Assembly: GCA_021397845.1 (NCBI GenBank)
Contig: CM038052.1
Span: 139,133,854 to 139,197,853, forward strand
DNA length: 64,000 nt
Origin: Areca catechu
Taxonomy: Eukaryota > Streptophyta > Magnoliopsida > Arecales > Arecaceae
Direction: 5' to 3'
Within the stretch, counting starts at the first letter, position 1. Each line of letters begins with the position of its first letter. Under the pieces are notes generated by a model. The model was not told the DNA's origin, ran no database searches, and saw only the letters and a program-made list of their open reading frames with translations. A program made the translations under genes and the position numbers. Positions 31,557 through 43,195 of the stretch are shown piece after piece.

Positions 31557-31568
31557 GCTCTGATACCA
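31557..31568 (-). other. Primer-binding site (initiator-Met tRNA), element F
   Basis: GCTCTGATACCA on the plus strand, one base before LTR 2. Confidence 0.9.
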
Positions 31569-31569
31569 C

Positions 31570-33911
31570 CGTAGGGTTCGGTGGCAAGGCGGAAACATAG
31601 ATTTCAAAATTTTTATCTTCATGAAATCTTCACCAAACCCTTAATCCAAGATCTCCTTAAATGAATTAAAACATATAACATGTATCTATAAGATTTAAAG
31701 TCAAATTAAAGTACTAACCTGTATTGTTAAAATCCAAACTTTAAATCTCCAACAGGTGCCCAAATGTTCACCCTCCAATGGTGATCCCCCCATAAAAAGA
31801 TGAAGACTACAATTTCTTGTTCTTGGCTCCTCATCTTGAATTCTTTTTCAAGAATTCAATTCTTGAATTTTAGGCTGAAATTTTCTTTCTTGAAAATTTC
31901 TTTTCTTCCTTCTTTCCTCTTCTTAAATTCTTTTCTTGAATTCCCTTTCTTGAATTCCTTTTCTTGAATTGAATTGGAAGAAGAAATTAAGACAAGTAAA
32001 GTCTTAATTCAAGAAAGAAAAGAAGAAACAGACCCTTCCTTTTCCTTTCCTTTACCGTTCAAGACCTTCCTCTTATTCTTGTTTAGGGTCAGTTTCGACA
32101 GAGATTATCTCTGTAAGGGAAACAATACCCAACAAGCATAAACGGAATGAGTATTCCAGAGAGGAGGAGAGAGAATATCTCTGAATTGATTATTAGAAAA
32201 CCCTCGAGAACCCCAACCCTTTTATAGATTTCAGAGGGGCGTCTTCTCAAACATCGCAACCTCTGAAATCCCAGGAATCATGATCCCTCATTCCTCATGC
32301 ATCTCCTCAACACAAAATCATGATTCTTGGATTTAACTTTCATGTTTTTTACGAGGAGGACTCTCGGAAAAACTTCAGGAATAATCGCGACTTTTGGAGA
32401 CGGACTTGCGATCGAAAAACAACGTATCTTTTTCCTTAATTTTTCTGGCCATCAGATCCAGATCCAAGGATGTTAGACAAGCATCCAAATTGCCCCCTAT
32501 CTTGATTTTTCTCGGATGGAATTTCCTTCCCACGCGAGTGAAGTGTCCACACGTGCGTGACTCTTCTTCTCGGTGTGCACGGGTGAGGAAGGGAGTGGGT
32601 GGCTTGGAGAGAGGGTCTCATTGCATTTGATTCACTTGGGTTCAGCCATGGGTTATCCCAATGTCCTAAAATTTAAATTAGACATTAATCTGATTCAATT
32701 AGAACCCAATTAAGCCAATTCGGAACCAAATTCGAATCTAATTCGAATAGAAATTGGGTCTGCAACACATGCTAGTGTGTTTATCCTGCAAACATGATTT
32801 AATTCTAAATTAAATCCTTCATCAATTCTCTTTTGTGTGTGACCCATTGGGTTCCACACCTAGCCAGCAATAGGTCCGAGTGCTATTGACTTAATTCGGT
32901 TAGATCTCAACTAAGCCGATTTAGGTCACTCAAACTAGCTTGACTCGGTCAATTAAAATCTAATTCTAATTAACTGATTTGAATTACCATAATTCAATCA
33001 TATACCTACAAGACAAGATTGACGTCTAGCAACGTATCATGTCTACCCGGAAGATGTGGAATTTTGTGGAATTACCAAAATATCCTTCAGTGGTGAGTTA
33101 CCGGGCAATTCAGTCCTTTGATCAACTTGCATCCCGAATATAATTATGAATACGGATACTTTTCAAATCCAATTTCATATTCATCCCTAGCTCAATCTTT
33201 ATAATGATGATTCATTAATGAACCATTAGAAATTACTCTAATGTTCATACTTTGATCAAAGATTTCTTGAATCCATCATTTGATCGAAATTAGCTGGATG
33301 CAATTCCCTCTTACTAGGGCTGATCAATTCCTTGTTGACCTACTCACAACCTCCATATACAATCCACCATCCCAGTATCACCTCGTGAATGACTCAGTGT
33401 CATGATTGATTGCGAACCAAAGTATGGATTCATATATATAAGGTACCATGGTAGTCTCAAGTCAAAGGACCACTTGCACTACTCCCACTATGAGAATTAT
33501 CTATTGACAACAGATAAGGTTCCATTAGATATTCTCAATCTGGATCAATTCAGTGAACTCATTCTCTAATGAACACTCACATCCTAGTATCAGTGTCAAA
33601 TACAAGTGACTATGAGATCAGTCACCCTCATCACAAAGCATATATAGGATGTGCTGGTCTTGCCAGAAACATTGATCCCCAACTCAATGTCCCATCGACC
33701 AGGAATATTTTAGATTAGGATTTTAAGGTTTTAGGTCTCACTGGTATGATCTCATCATAACCCTAGAACCATAGTCCTAATCTATGGGGTTCATTATATA
33801 ATCATAAAGATAGCGTATAATGAAAATAATGCCTTTATTATAATAATGTCAATTCATTGATTTGGGATCAAAATACAATATTTCAATTGGCTTTCAGGGC
33901 ACAATCTTTCA
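31570..33911 (-). repeat. F LTR 2 (2,342 bp)
   Basis: The same length as LTR 1 and closely similar along its length. Its end next to the primer site reads CCTACG on the minus strand instead of CCTACA, a transition in the terminal dinucleotide. Confidence 0.88.
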
Positions 33912-34610
33912 ATCTCCCACTTGTACTAAAGCCAATCGCCTTTATTCTTAACCCCATACAATCAAGGTGGCGATCAAACTCTCGCTGTGATAGAGCCTTA
34001 GTGAACAGGTCTGCTATGTTGTTCTTCGTTTCTACCCTTTGAATGCAGACTTCTTGTCTTTCGACAATCTCTCGAATGAGATGGAAGCATCTCAGAATGT
34101 GCTTTGATTTGTGATGAGCTCTTGGCTCCTTTGCTTGAGCAACAGCCCCCGTATTATCACAGTAAAGTGATACTGGACCTTCAATCTCAGGAACTACGCC
34201 TAACTCTGATATGAAATTCTTATCCAGACAGCTTCCTTGGCAGCTTCACTAATAGCAATGTACTCTGCCTCAGTTGTTGAGTCAGCTATAGTTTGCTATT
34301 TAGAACTCTTCCAGCTTACAGCTCCTCCATTTAGGGAAAAAACTTACCCAGATATAGATTTGCTGTCATCTGGATCTGATTGAAAACTAGAATCTGGATA
34401 TGCTTCTAGTTTAAGATCAGATCCTCTGTATATTAGAGAAATATCCTTAGTTCTTCTCAAGTACTTAAGAATATTTTTCACAGCCTTCCAATGATCCTCT
34501 CTTGGATTAGCCTGAAACCTGCTGGCTATACCTAAGGCATATACCACATCAGGCCTAGTACATAACAAGCATACATAATAGACCCTACTACCGAAGCATA
34601 AGGTATATAA
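33912..34610 (-). pseudogene. F copy 2 RNase H
   Basis: It follows the copy 1 pattern: VKNILKYLRRTKDISLIYRG and SSFQSDPDDSKSISG in the frame 34344-34568, with the polypurine tract and final ADPFTKAL region at 33915-34020. An AAG TTT-type change near 34343 and small deletions break the frames. Confidence 0.85.
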
Positions 34611-34616
34611 TTCATT

Positions 34617-35260
34617 CTATTCTTTCTTCAGGTGTCTTAGGAGACATCTTTTTAGAAAGATGTATGCCATGACCAATAGGTAAGTAATCTCTTTTACTTT
34701 CCTCCATGCTAAATCTTTTAGCACTTGGTCAATGTACCTAGACTGGGATAAACCTAGCATCCTCCTAGATCTATCTCTATAGATCTTGATGCCTAGTATA
34801 TAAGATGCTTCTCCCAAGTCTTTCATGGAAAACTGTTTAGATAACCATACCTTGACTGATTGTAATATTGGGATATCATTCCTAATGAGGAGTATGTCAT
34901 CTACATACAGAACCAAGAAAGCTATGGCACTCCCACTAGTCTTCTTGTACAAACAAGGTTTATCCTCATTTTTGATAAAGTCAAATTCTTTGACTGTCTT
35001 ATCAAATCGGATGTTCCAACTCCTAGATGCTTGCTTTAATCCATAAATAGTTTCTTCAGCCTACATACCTGATTAGGTTTAGTCTCCAAGACAAAACCTT
35101 CTGGCTGTGACATATAAACCTCTTCCTCAAGAAAACCATTGAGAAATGCGGTTTTCACATCCATCTGCCAGATTTCATAATCATGATATGCTGCTATAGC
35201 AAGCATGATCCGAATAGATTTGAGCATGGCAACAGGAGAAAATGTTTCATCATAATCTAT
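34617..35260 (-). pseudogene. F copy 2 reverse transcriptase
   Basis: The frame 34617-34952 has VLYVDDILLIRNDIPIL (YVDD intact; Gly to Arg in LLIGND). The frame 35036-35227 has MLKSIRIMLAIAAYHDYEI, WQMDVKTAFLNGFLEEEVY and PEGFVLETKPNQVCRLKK. A one-base loss separates them. Confidence 0.87.
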
Positions 35261-36264
35261 TCACATTTTTTGTCTGAAACCCTTAGCCACTAATCTGGCT
35301 TTATAAGTTTCAACTTGGCCATCTACCCCAATCTTTTTCTTATAGACCCATTTGTATCCAATAGGGTTAACTACCTCCGGTGCATCAACCAAAGTCCAGA
35401 CTTGGTTGACATACATGGAGTCCATTTCGGATCTCTTGGCTTCCCGCCATCTGTCTGAGTCACTACTCATGACAGCATCCGTATATGTTAGAGGCTCATC
35501 ATTATCAATGATTCGGGCTTCATTATTTTCAATAATGAACCCATACCTCTCAGGTGCATATCGCACCCTATCAGACCTACGAATAGGAGTGGTGTGTTCA
35601 GGTTCTATAGTAACTATGTTATGATTTGGTTGAGATGTATCTACTTGTTGAACTTCTTCAGTTCAATATTTCTCCCCACTGCCCTTTTGTAGGATGAACC
35701 TCTTTTCCATAAAAATGGCATGCCTACTGACTAAAACCTTTTGTTCAGTAGGGTTGTAGAACAGATATCCTATACTATCTTTAGATATCCAACAAATAGA
35801 CACTTTTCTGCTCTAACATCAAGCTTATGTCCAAAATTTCTTTTGACATAGGCTGGACATCCCCATATCTTAAGATACTAAGATTGGGTTTCTTTCCCCT
35901 CCATAACTCATATGGAGTGCTAGATACAGATTTGGATGGTACTCTATTTAAAATATTAGCTGCTGTTTCCAAGGCATATCCCCAGAAAGAAATAGATAAG
36001 TCTATGAAGCACATCATGGACCGTACCATATCTAATAAAGTACGATTTCTCCTTTCAGCACACCATTTAATTATGGTGTGTAAGGAGGAGTCCATTCAGA
36101 GATGATTCCCTTTTCTTTATGGTGATCAGAAACTCGGTAGATAAGTATTCACCTCCTGTATCTGATCGAAGGATCTTAATACTTTTCCCCGTTTGTTTCT
36201 CTACCATACTTTGATACTCTAAAAATTTTTCAAAAGCTTCGGACTTATGTTTCATTAGATACAT
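35261..36264 (-). pseudogene. F copy 2 integrase and RT lead-in
   Basis: The frames 35261-35566, 35781-36095 and 36067-36264 carry YGFIIENNEARIIDNDEPLT, KGFRQKM, SFWGYALETAANILNRVPSK and ILRSDTGGEYLSTEF. The second catalytic Asp is present (RSD). The catalytic Glu lies in ERRNRTLLDM with the preceding GVV altered to WCA. Several single-base losses separate the pieces. Confidence 0.85.
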
Positions 36265-36736
36265 AAATCCGTACCTTGAAAATCATTTTGAATTGATGTG
36301 AATTGTGATTGAAATATGATGTCCTATCCACCCTTGGCCTGAGTTGTCATAGTCCATGATACATCAGTGTGTATGAGTCCTATAACTTGTTGTCCTTCAT
36401 TATGTCCACTAAATGGAGTCTTGGTCATTTTCACCATGAGACATGATTCACAAGTTCCTAATATTCATAGTTATAGAGGATTAAGGAATTTTTCCTCTTG
36501 TATATTGTTAATCCTACTATGCACTGTCACAATAGATGCAATATGACTTCCAAACTAACTATTTTTCTTCATATACTCATTTAGTTGTTAATATATATAT
36601 ATATAGTAGTATTGAGTCATCATACATAGTAGATTAATTATCATCATTAATATGTATCAAAATATTAAGAGACCTTTGCAAATGCCATTATTATTATTTC
36701 ATTAGAAAAACTGTTGAGCACCACTGCTCATTACAT
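36265..36736 (-). pseudogene. F copy 2, scrambled integrase N-terminus
   Basis: It corresponds to 28770-29220 of copy 1 but is rearranged. Short direct duplications (GATGTGAATTGTGATTG) and an (AT)n tract near 36592-36605 replace clean sequence. No frame is maintained. Confidence 0.6.
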
Positions 36737-37015
36737 TCATATATATCCTTGTTTAAGTAACAAGGGTACCGATATGATGTTTCTAATGATTCTAGGCATA
36801 AAATAATAATTTTTTAACTCTAAAATCTTCCCAGAAGGCAGCTTCAATATATAAGTCCCTACAGCTTCTGCTTGGATGGAATCTCCTCCAGCACCGTAGA
36901 GCTCGAAGTTGCCTTCCTTCGAAACTCTAATGTTCTGTAGTCCCTGCAATGATTTGCAGATATGATGACCACAAGCAGTATCCAATACCCAAGTTTGAAT
37001 TAGAAGAGTCCAATA
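36737..37015 (-). pseudogene. F copy 2 protease, truncated
   Basis: The minus strand reads TWVLDTACGHHICKSLQGLQ, then GNFELYGAGGDSIQAEAVGT and RIIRNIISVPLLLKQGYI. The DTG active site reads DTA. Homology to copy 1 stops near 37015; gag and leader are absent and E sequence begins. Confidence 0.8.
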
Positions 37016-37737
37016 CCCAAATCTTAATTTTTTGACTCTGTGATTTCTGTGCACCTGACTGAACCTAACCTAATCAACTACCAAATCCCTCAAATTCCAT
37101 GCCAAATTTTGTTTGCTAACTTAATCAACTTAAACCTAACTTGCCATCTCATAAAAGGCAAAAAAATCTTATTTTTCTGATTGTTGTTAGATTGCATCAG
37201 GACCATTGAATGTTCATCATCTCCTTAACTAAACTTAAGGGCATTTCTCTATCTCAGATCAAGGCTGGAGGTCATTACCTGTCTTGGGCCCAAATAACCA
37301 CCATCATCAGAACCCAAGCCTTAATTAAAATTAATTAGACTTAATATACTCTAGAGAGCTAGGTGATATCAATAGGTTGGGTCTGAATTGTGTGGACAAA
37401 CTAGTGCACTCAATTCTCCAACTATTATTTGAAACTGGTGTCTAAGGCTGGGGCTCTAGAGTCAAACAACCTAAGTGGTGTTGTGGTTCTTTAATTAGGT
37501 CCCTATGAAAGCAGAGGGGGCCTCGTACATTCCCACCCCCTACCTGGCCAGTGGAAGGATGTTTTTGAGTTGGGTGTAAGTTGAGTCGACCCATTCAATT
37601 TTGGCTCTAGGTCTAGCGAACCCTAGAACGTACTGATCCTTACATGCTTGACTGCACCATACCACTTTGAGTGGTTGATTGCATGACCACCAGGTCAGGA
37701 GTCCAGTGCAACCAGTCTAAGCCCAAACTAGTTCAAC
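37016..37737 (+). other. Leader of element E, resumed after F
   Basis: Collinear with the leader of C and, in its last 330 bases, with the reverse complement of the G leader: GGTGTCTAAGG, GTTGTGGTTCTTTAATT(A/G)GGTCC, GAAAGCA(A/G)(A/G)GGGGGCCTC and TACCTGGCCAGTG. No gene. Confidence 0.65.
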
Positions 37738-38724
37738 CATGGAACCCGATCTTGAATCTCTTCTAAAAGCCATGAATGAATAGATGGTTGCCCAATTAAC
37801 CACCCAGGTTAACCTATCAAATACCCAAACCCAAATCAATTTGCCTAGATGAACTTCAAGTTTGACCAATCCAATATTCAGATAAATCGTAGACTTGACC
37901 AATTGATCCAATCAACTACCCAAACAACCCATAGATTTGACTAGGTAGGAGACTGATAGGAAACCTTGAGAAAACCCCTAAGCCCTATACTAGATCTAAG
38001 CCTGAGCCTGATCTTAGGATCCATGCTAAGTCGAATTCTAGGAGAACCCATACTCTGACCCATACCATGAGCCCAACCCTAGGAAACCCAATCATGATTT
38101 CATTGATCAAGATAAGAGAGCCACAACCTATAGATCTGAGCCCAAATCCTATGACTCTAGATCCTATGACTTTAGAACCTATGCGCCCATATTATATGAG
38201 TCTAGTACCAGGCCAGTGTCCCTTAGCCAACCCAAATCTCATAGGATTAGTACCTATGGGTATAGCCCAGTTTCTCCTAATCAACCTGACATAGGACCAG
38301 TACCCCTAGATATGAGCCTAGTATTAGTCAGGAACCCCTTAGTCGACCCACCCCAGCCATCGCAGATATTAGCAAGTTTTCCCTTAGCCAAACCCCTCCT
38401 ACCACCCCACTGGTTCATAAGAATGATATTGAAGAGGAGATATATGAAGCTGATATGAGCTTAGTGGAGGAGTATGAGGAAAGAAGAAAAGATACCTATA
38501 GATGACCTAGAATTAGTTGACCATGAACATACCCAAGTAGAAACCAACCCAGAATAGTTGACCAGGTAGATACCCAGATAGAAGCCAATCCAAAGTTAGT
38601 TGACCAAGACCACACCCAGACTGAACCTGTAGTGGAAGAGCAGTTAGAGGATGAGGAACCCAAACCTACTATTAGACTCTTACCTGAGGAGCCACTAGAA
38701 GAAAGCCCAATTACAGTTCCTAGT
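37738..38724 (+). pseudogene. E gag-like remnant and acidic linker
   Basis: It starts MEPDLESLLKAMNE with a stop, then Gln/Asn-rich helical remnants (STTQVNLSNTQTQINL-like). The middle is repetitive, Pro/Arg/Asp/Met-rich (PMTLDPMTLEPMRPYY), like the C protein. The acidic linker EADMSLVEEYEE and VEEQLEDEEPKP, then LPEEPLEESP, ends at the G insertion. There is no capsid block and no intact zinc knuckle. The frame is broken many times. Confidence 0.55.
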
Positions 38725-39312
38725 TGATGTGGGACTAAGAGATGCTAAGATGCATGCTATTGCAAATGATTCTCTTGTTAATATTTTTTAAAGTTTTGGT
38801 GGATTTAAGGATTTCTGAAAACAAGCAAAGAGCAGATCTAGGGATTCTAAAATGATAAGAACTCTTTAGCATGCAAGATAGCCCCTAAACAAAGATATAG
38901 AGAGGACCCTGGGATTGAGAAACCCCATAGGACTTAGCTCTTAGATCAATATCTACATAGGAGTTTTAGGAATGGAAACCTTGAAAAACTCTGATGCGCT
39001 CAATGCCGAGTTTACTCGCTCTCGTGGATGCAGTCTGGAGGATCAATCCTTCAACCCTATGGATTCGCCGGAATTTCTGTTCTATGGTCATGAAGGAAAG
39101 GGAGACTGACTCCATTGTCCATGACACCTGGAGGACCTGTGAGCACCCAAGTGAAGGGTTAGAAATCATCAATAAGCAAGTAAGAATGAGAGAACAAAAA
39201 TTAAGAATGATGGTGGAGGAGGTTCTTCTTGCTAGGCACCAAGGTGGATCATCCAGATGGCATCCAAACTTGAAGGTGGGAAGGTGGCTTTCACAGAAGG
39301 ATAGTAACTCAG

Positions 39313-40754
39313 TGGTATGGGCACCTGGATCTGACAGAGGCTCCTCAACCCTCTGTGGATCTTAGATTAGTTCTATTTTTATCGAGTCTGTAATAAGGCT
39401 ATAAGCCTCAAACCTATCCTTTTTGTTTTGAATTATGTCGACCCATTAGGTCAAACTAAGTCCTATATCGAGTAGAGTCTCATTCTGAGTCTCAGTATGA
39501 GTCCTTTGTAAGTCTGGGTCACAATTTTGTGTCTTTTTGGAGCCAAACCTGGAAGGAAGCCCAGTCAGCTCAGGGCCCACCTTATCTGTTTATGTGGTGC
39601 ACTGAGATGATGGCATGTGGTGTTTGGGCACCTACGAGGGGGGACCACTCACATGATCCATGCCCCCTTCCCCTCCCCTCTTCAAGCTCTCTTCCAATCT
39701 AGGATGGGCGGTCATGGAAAGAAGTTTCAAATCCTTTGATGCATGCCTCCACTCAAGACTCCTTCCATAAAGAAGTTAGGCAAGAAAGGCATGGTGAAGA
39801 CATCAAGCCTCCATTCACGCCTTCTACCAAAACCAAGCAATCCAAAGAGGGAAGTCAAGGTGCAACGCCCCACTCCAAGCCCAGATTCATGCGAATCCGA
39901 GTTGGTCGGCCAAAGAAGTCCACCTCCAAATTTTGGGAACCAAGTGTAATGGTGTAGTTTAAATTTCAAAGTGCTCTTGAGTGCCTATTTAAAGGACCCA
40001 AACCCCTCTTGTAATTATTATTGATGATTAATGAAAGAAAGCTTATATGTTCCATCCTCTTCTTCAATCCTTGTCTCTTAGGCTAGGTTGAGTGAGAGCT
40101 TCCTTCGTCCTCCGGGACGTCGCATGGTGAGAGGCCACATTCCTTTGCCTGAGGGCGTCGCATGGTAAGAGGCCACATTCCTTCGTCCTCCTGGATGTCG
40201 TGGGGTGTGAGGCCCCAAGCTATCCTTTTGACTTCGGATCCCTCCAGGCGCCGAGCTCGAAACCTTCCCTAACCCTAACCTTACTTTTACTTCACTACTC
40301 CTCAACTCTCCATTGATTCTGTCGCAGATTTGTTTCAGGTCTTTTCAGGTACCATGGGCATCGGAGACGGTTCACTTCACCTTCACGATCACGTAACCTG
40401 GAGGCTGGCACCATCGCAGGTACCGACTGCTCGGGCATCCAGGCTGCATCCTCCAAGTGAGAGCGAACTCGTCATCGGGTGTGACAAGCATGGAGGTTCG
40501 TGCCTATTTCTCCCAGGTAAGGTATTGTTTGGCGAGCTAGTCCTACTGGGGTTTCTCAATCCTGAGGTCCTGTTCTCCATCCCTACTCTCTAGAGATTCT
40601 ACCTGCTGGCATTGGTTTCGTTGTTATAATTTATCCTATGTTTGCCCCTTTGTTCGTCTTCGGGAATCAAGATAAAACCCTAAAAGAAAACAAGATATAA
40701 CCACCTTTGCATCATCCGTGCTAGCATCATCACCTCATCCTTCTTTCCGCATCA
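39313..40754 (+). mobile_element. Element H: solo LTR (1,442 bp) with CTCAG duplications
   Basis: It runs TGGTATGGGCACC to CCGCATCA with perfect target duplications CTCAG at 39308-39312 and 40755-40759. The other copy of the host LTR lacks it (57300-57320 reads straight through). It belongs to the same broad LTR group as C and G (TGGTxxGGGCACC start). A TATTTAAA box lies at 39986-39993. There is no internal sequence: LTR-LTR recombination removed it. Confidence 0.92.
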
Positions 40755-40905
40755 CTCAGGGCCTCTCACCCCTCGATCTCCCTAAGGACAAAGGCGCTCC
40801 CACTCGAAGCTCCTAGTCTAAAAGACAAGGGCTAGAAGAATAACTTCTCAAAAACTATTCTTTCATTTCATCAACATTCGCTCATACAAGGGAGGGGCAG
40901 GGCCC

Positions 40906-40913
40906 TTTATATA
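40906..40913 (-). promoter_or_regulatory. TATA box in the G 3' LTR
   Basis: TATATAAA on the minus strand in GGTGCC-TATATAAA-GGGCC; identical in the 5' LTR at 57466-57473. Confidence 0.6.
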
Positions 40914-41769
40914 GGCACCTTAAGACCCATTCAAATTCAAATGAAAAATTTACAAGTCTTCATTAAGCTGAATTTTCTTCTTGGAAATTTTCCTTGGCCG
41001 GCCTTCAAACGGTGGAGTGCTTGATTCGGGGGAGTGAGGAGGGGAGCATGTCTTCAAGAATCATGGGAACCCACTTGATCTTTGCTTCTTTCCTTGATTG
41101 TCCAAGCTTTTATGGAGAAAGGCTTGATGTGGGGCCATGAAGCAAGGATCATGGGATGCTTGGTTGACTTCAAGCTCCATCCTTGGTCGACCATGCTTGT
41201 ATGGAGAGAAGCTTGATATAGAGAGGGAAGGGAGGAAGTGGTTGGCTTGGTTCAAGGGATGCTCAATTGACTTGAGGACCTTTCTTGGAAAATGGCTTGA
41301 TGTGGGGGGTGTTATTAGCTTGGACCAAGGAGAGAAAAGTGGGGCGTCCAACCATGCATTGACTTCTAATTCTTCCATCTTGCTTTGGCCGCCCAACATG
41401 TGTTGATGATGTGGCATTTCCTCGTGCCACATGGCATAGGTGAGGTGGCGCTCCTAGAGCTTACATAGCATGGAGAAGATGGCTTGATCCTTTAACATTA
41501 GGACTTGACTCAAATGATCACCCTTCTTAAAAAAGCTTGAGCAGACTGGGCTTGAACTAATTTAGCTAAATACAAGATCCATTGACCCAACTTGACAAAT
41601 TGGTCAAGGTACATGACCAAAACAAAATTTTAAACTAAATACATGACTCAAAAGTAAAATGCTTAGGCTTGAAGCCTATTATATGACCCAAAAGATGAAA
41701 CCGTAATTAGATATCCATAGAGGGTTGAGGAGCCTCTGTCTGATTCTGGTGCCCACACCAGTTTTCCTG

Positions 41770-42110
41770 GGTGGGAGGAACTCGACCCTATCGAGTTAGG
41801 GTTGATTTGGCTTGATACTTCTCCAAAAGGTCAGGGTCGAGTTACTACAAGTCCTCTCGGGTAATCCACGAATCATCGTACTCCGGTCAGCCATGCCATC
41901 GGACCAAGTAACGCTGATAGCCTTTACCCCAAGTGGTGATAGCTTGATCATCCAGGACATGCTCGATCCACTCTGCTCTCTCAAGTAAATTTGGAGGTGG
42001 ATACTCTGGGTCAGGTTCACTCTCAAATGAAAGGTCAGGCCAAATGGCTCGCTGTGTATGTTTGCTTCTTCCCAGGGGATGGGCTCTAAGGATTCATGCA
42101 ACCTGGTAAT
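41770..42110 (-). pseudogene. G integrase tail and chromodomain
   Basis: The minus strand reads IHSEPFGLTFHL, the end of the integrase tail. The chromodomain follows in shifting frames: a VLDDQAITTWGKGYQRYLV-like piece and WPEYDDSWITREDL near 41850-41960, then the GRVPPT-type stretch before the polypurine tract. Frameshifts break it. The catalytic part of integrase is absent. Confidence 0.72.
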
Positions 42111-42400
42111 CTCTACAAAATGCTACCCAATGGCTCTAAAACATGAGAAGACTAAAGGAAGGGTAGGAAATAGGAATTGGAGTCTTGGGGCAATCTATGG
42201 GAAGCATAAAATAGACCTTGGTTATCCTTGATGATCTTACAATTTGGACATTGATCTATGGGTGCAAGTTCTAGGATAGGCTGGGTGTTCCTGGATGGTG
42301 GAAGGTCATCAGGAAGGTCTTTGGGAAGTTTATATTGAAAGTCCTCTAAACTAATGTCTACTTCTTGGGTTGTTCCTTAGTGACTTATTCTCGGACCTTC
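42111..42400 (-). pseudogene. G ORF-X remnant
   Basis: The minus strand, from about 42370 down, reads LEDFQYKLPKDLPDDLPPS, then ILELAPIDQCPNCKIIKDNQ and GLFYASHRLPQDSNSYFLPF. After 38 bases (one short of 13 codons) comes FVEITRLHESLEPI in the next frame. The YFLPF-to-FVE spacing equals that of C and E apart from one lost base. The upstream part is less like C or E. A CPNC pair is visible but no zinc motif is complete. Confidence 0.55.
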
Positions 42401-42700
42401 TCTATGGGTAATACTATGAACCTTCACTTTCATCGACTATGTTTGATCCTGGCTCAATCACTCCTTTAAATTCTATAGTGGGTTCAGGATCTTTTTCTGA
42501 GTTTCTCAGTGATTTCAACCTTGGGTCCATCTTCATCACACTTGTCCACTAGACTTGAATCATATATATCTTCTTTGGATTCCTCAATAGGCTCAGGGGT
42601 TTCTTCACTTAAATTCTCAGTGGGCTCAATCTTTTCTCCCTGAAATTCTTTAGAAGTTCTTCTCTTTGGGTTGGTTTATGAATCTCTTTTGTGGTAGGGG
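42401..42700 (-). pseudogene. G acidic linker
   Basis: The minus strand reads LSEETPEPIEESKEDIYDSS, then LVDKCDEDGPKVEITEKL and a PEPTIEFKGVIEPGSNIVDE-like piece. It resembles the linker in C, D and E, but here it lies after the protease instead of before it, which suggests a joined rather than a simply deleted structure. Confidence 0.5.
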
Positions 42701-43195
42701 TTCCCTTAGTCATCACACACTCTAACTCTTAGCCTTGATCAGGTTAACTTCTGGCTTCTTTCCTTTAGGCTACTCGATCCTCTTTTAACCTGGTCCTTAG
42801 GTTAAGTTGGACTGATTACAAATTTCTTCCCATGGTGACTAAAGGCACAGGTATTGGTCCGACCATAAAGGGTGGCATCAAGATCGTAATGCCAAGGTCA
42901 ACCTAGGATAATGCTATTAACACCCATGAGAAGGACATCACACCAAATCTTCTCCTTATATGACTGCATTTGATCATGAATTTTGGCATCTAGACTTGAT
43001 GGGTATAGAAGTTGAATATATCCATGAGACCTTATAAAGGTTGGGTTGAGGAACTGGGGTCAATCCTATTGATTTGACAGTACTTAAAGAGATGGCGTTA
43101 ACACAACTTCCACTATCCACGATGATCTTGCGCACCTTATCCCCTAGTTTGACCAAGGTTTGTAGGATGTTAGTCCTACGCCAATCTTCTTGCAC
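42701..43195 (-). pseudogene. G aspartic protease
   Basis: The frame 42974-43195 reads ILQTLVKLGDKVRKIIVDSG, then SCVNAISLSTVKSIGL. The catalytic D-S-G is intact. Downstream (42840-42960) WCDVLLMGVNSIILG, then PWHYDLDATLYGRTNTCAF, is the usual second half, with a stop at the expected Arg. Confidence 0.83.

Larger units (their letters stand above)
24068..37015 (-). mobile_element. Element F: tandem Ty1/copia element (LTR-internal-LTR-truncated internal)
   Basis: On the minus strand there are two copia units in head-to-tail array. Two LTRs of equal length (24068-26409 and 31570-33911, both 2,342 bp) flank a full internal region (26410-31569). A second internal region (33912 to about 37015) is cut off in the protease. 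The third LTR and the second gag are missing. The right break is near 37015, where a CCAATACCCAA stretch present in the protease is repeated. Unequal recombination between copies, followed by deletion, explains the form. The pol order protease-integrase-RT-RNase H defines it as copia. Confidence 0.87.
38725..41760 (-). repeat. G 3' LTR, split by solo LTR H
   Basis: The plus strand reads TGATGTGGG at one end and GTGCCCACACCA at the other. A minus-strand TATA box lies at 40906-40913. H occupies 39313-40754. The outer part matches 45493 onward and the inner part matches 57264-58346. Confidence 0.85.
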
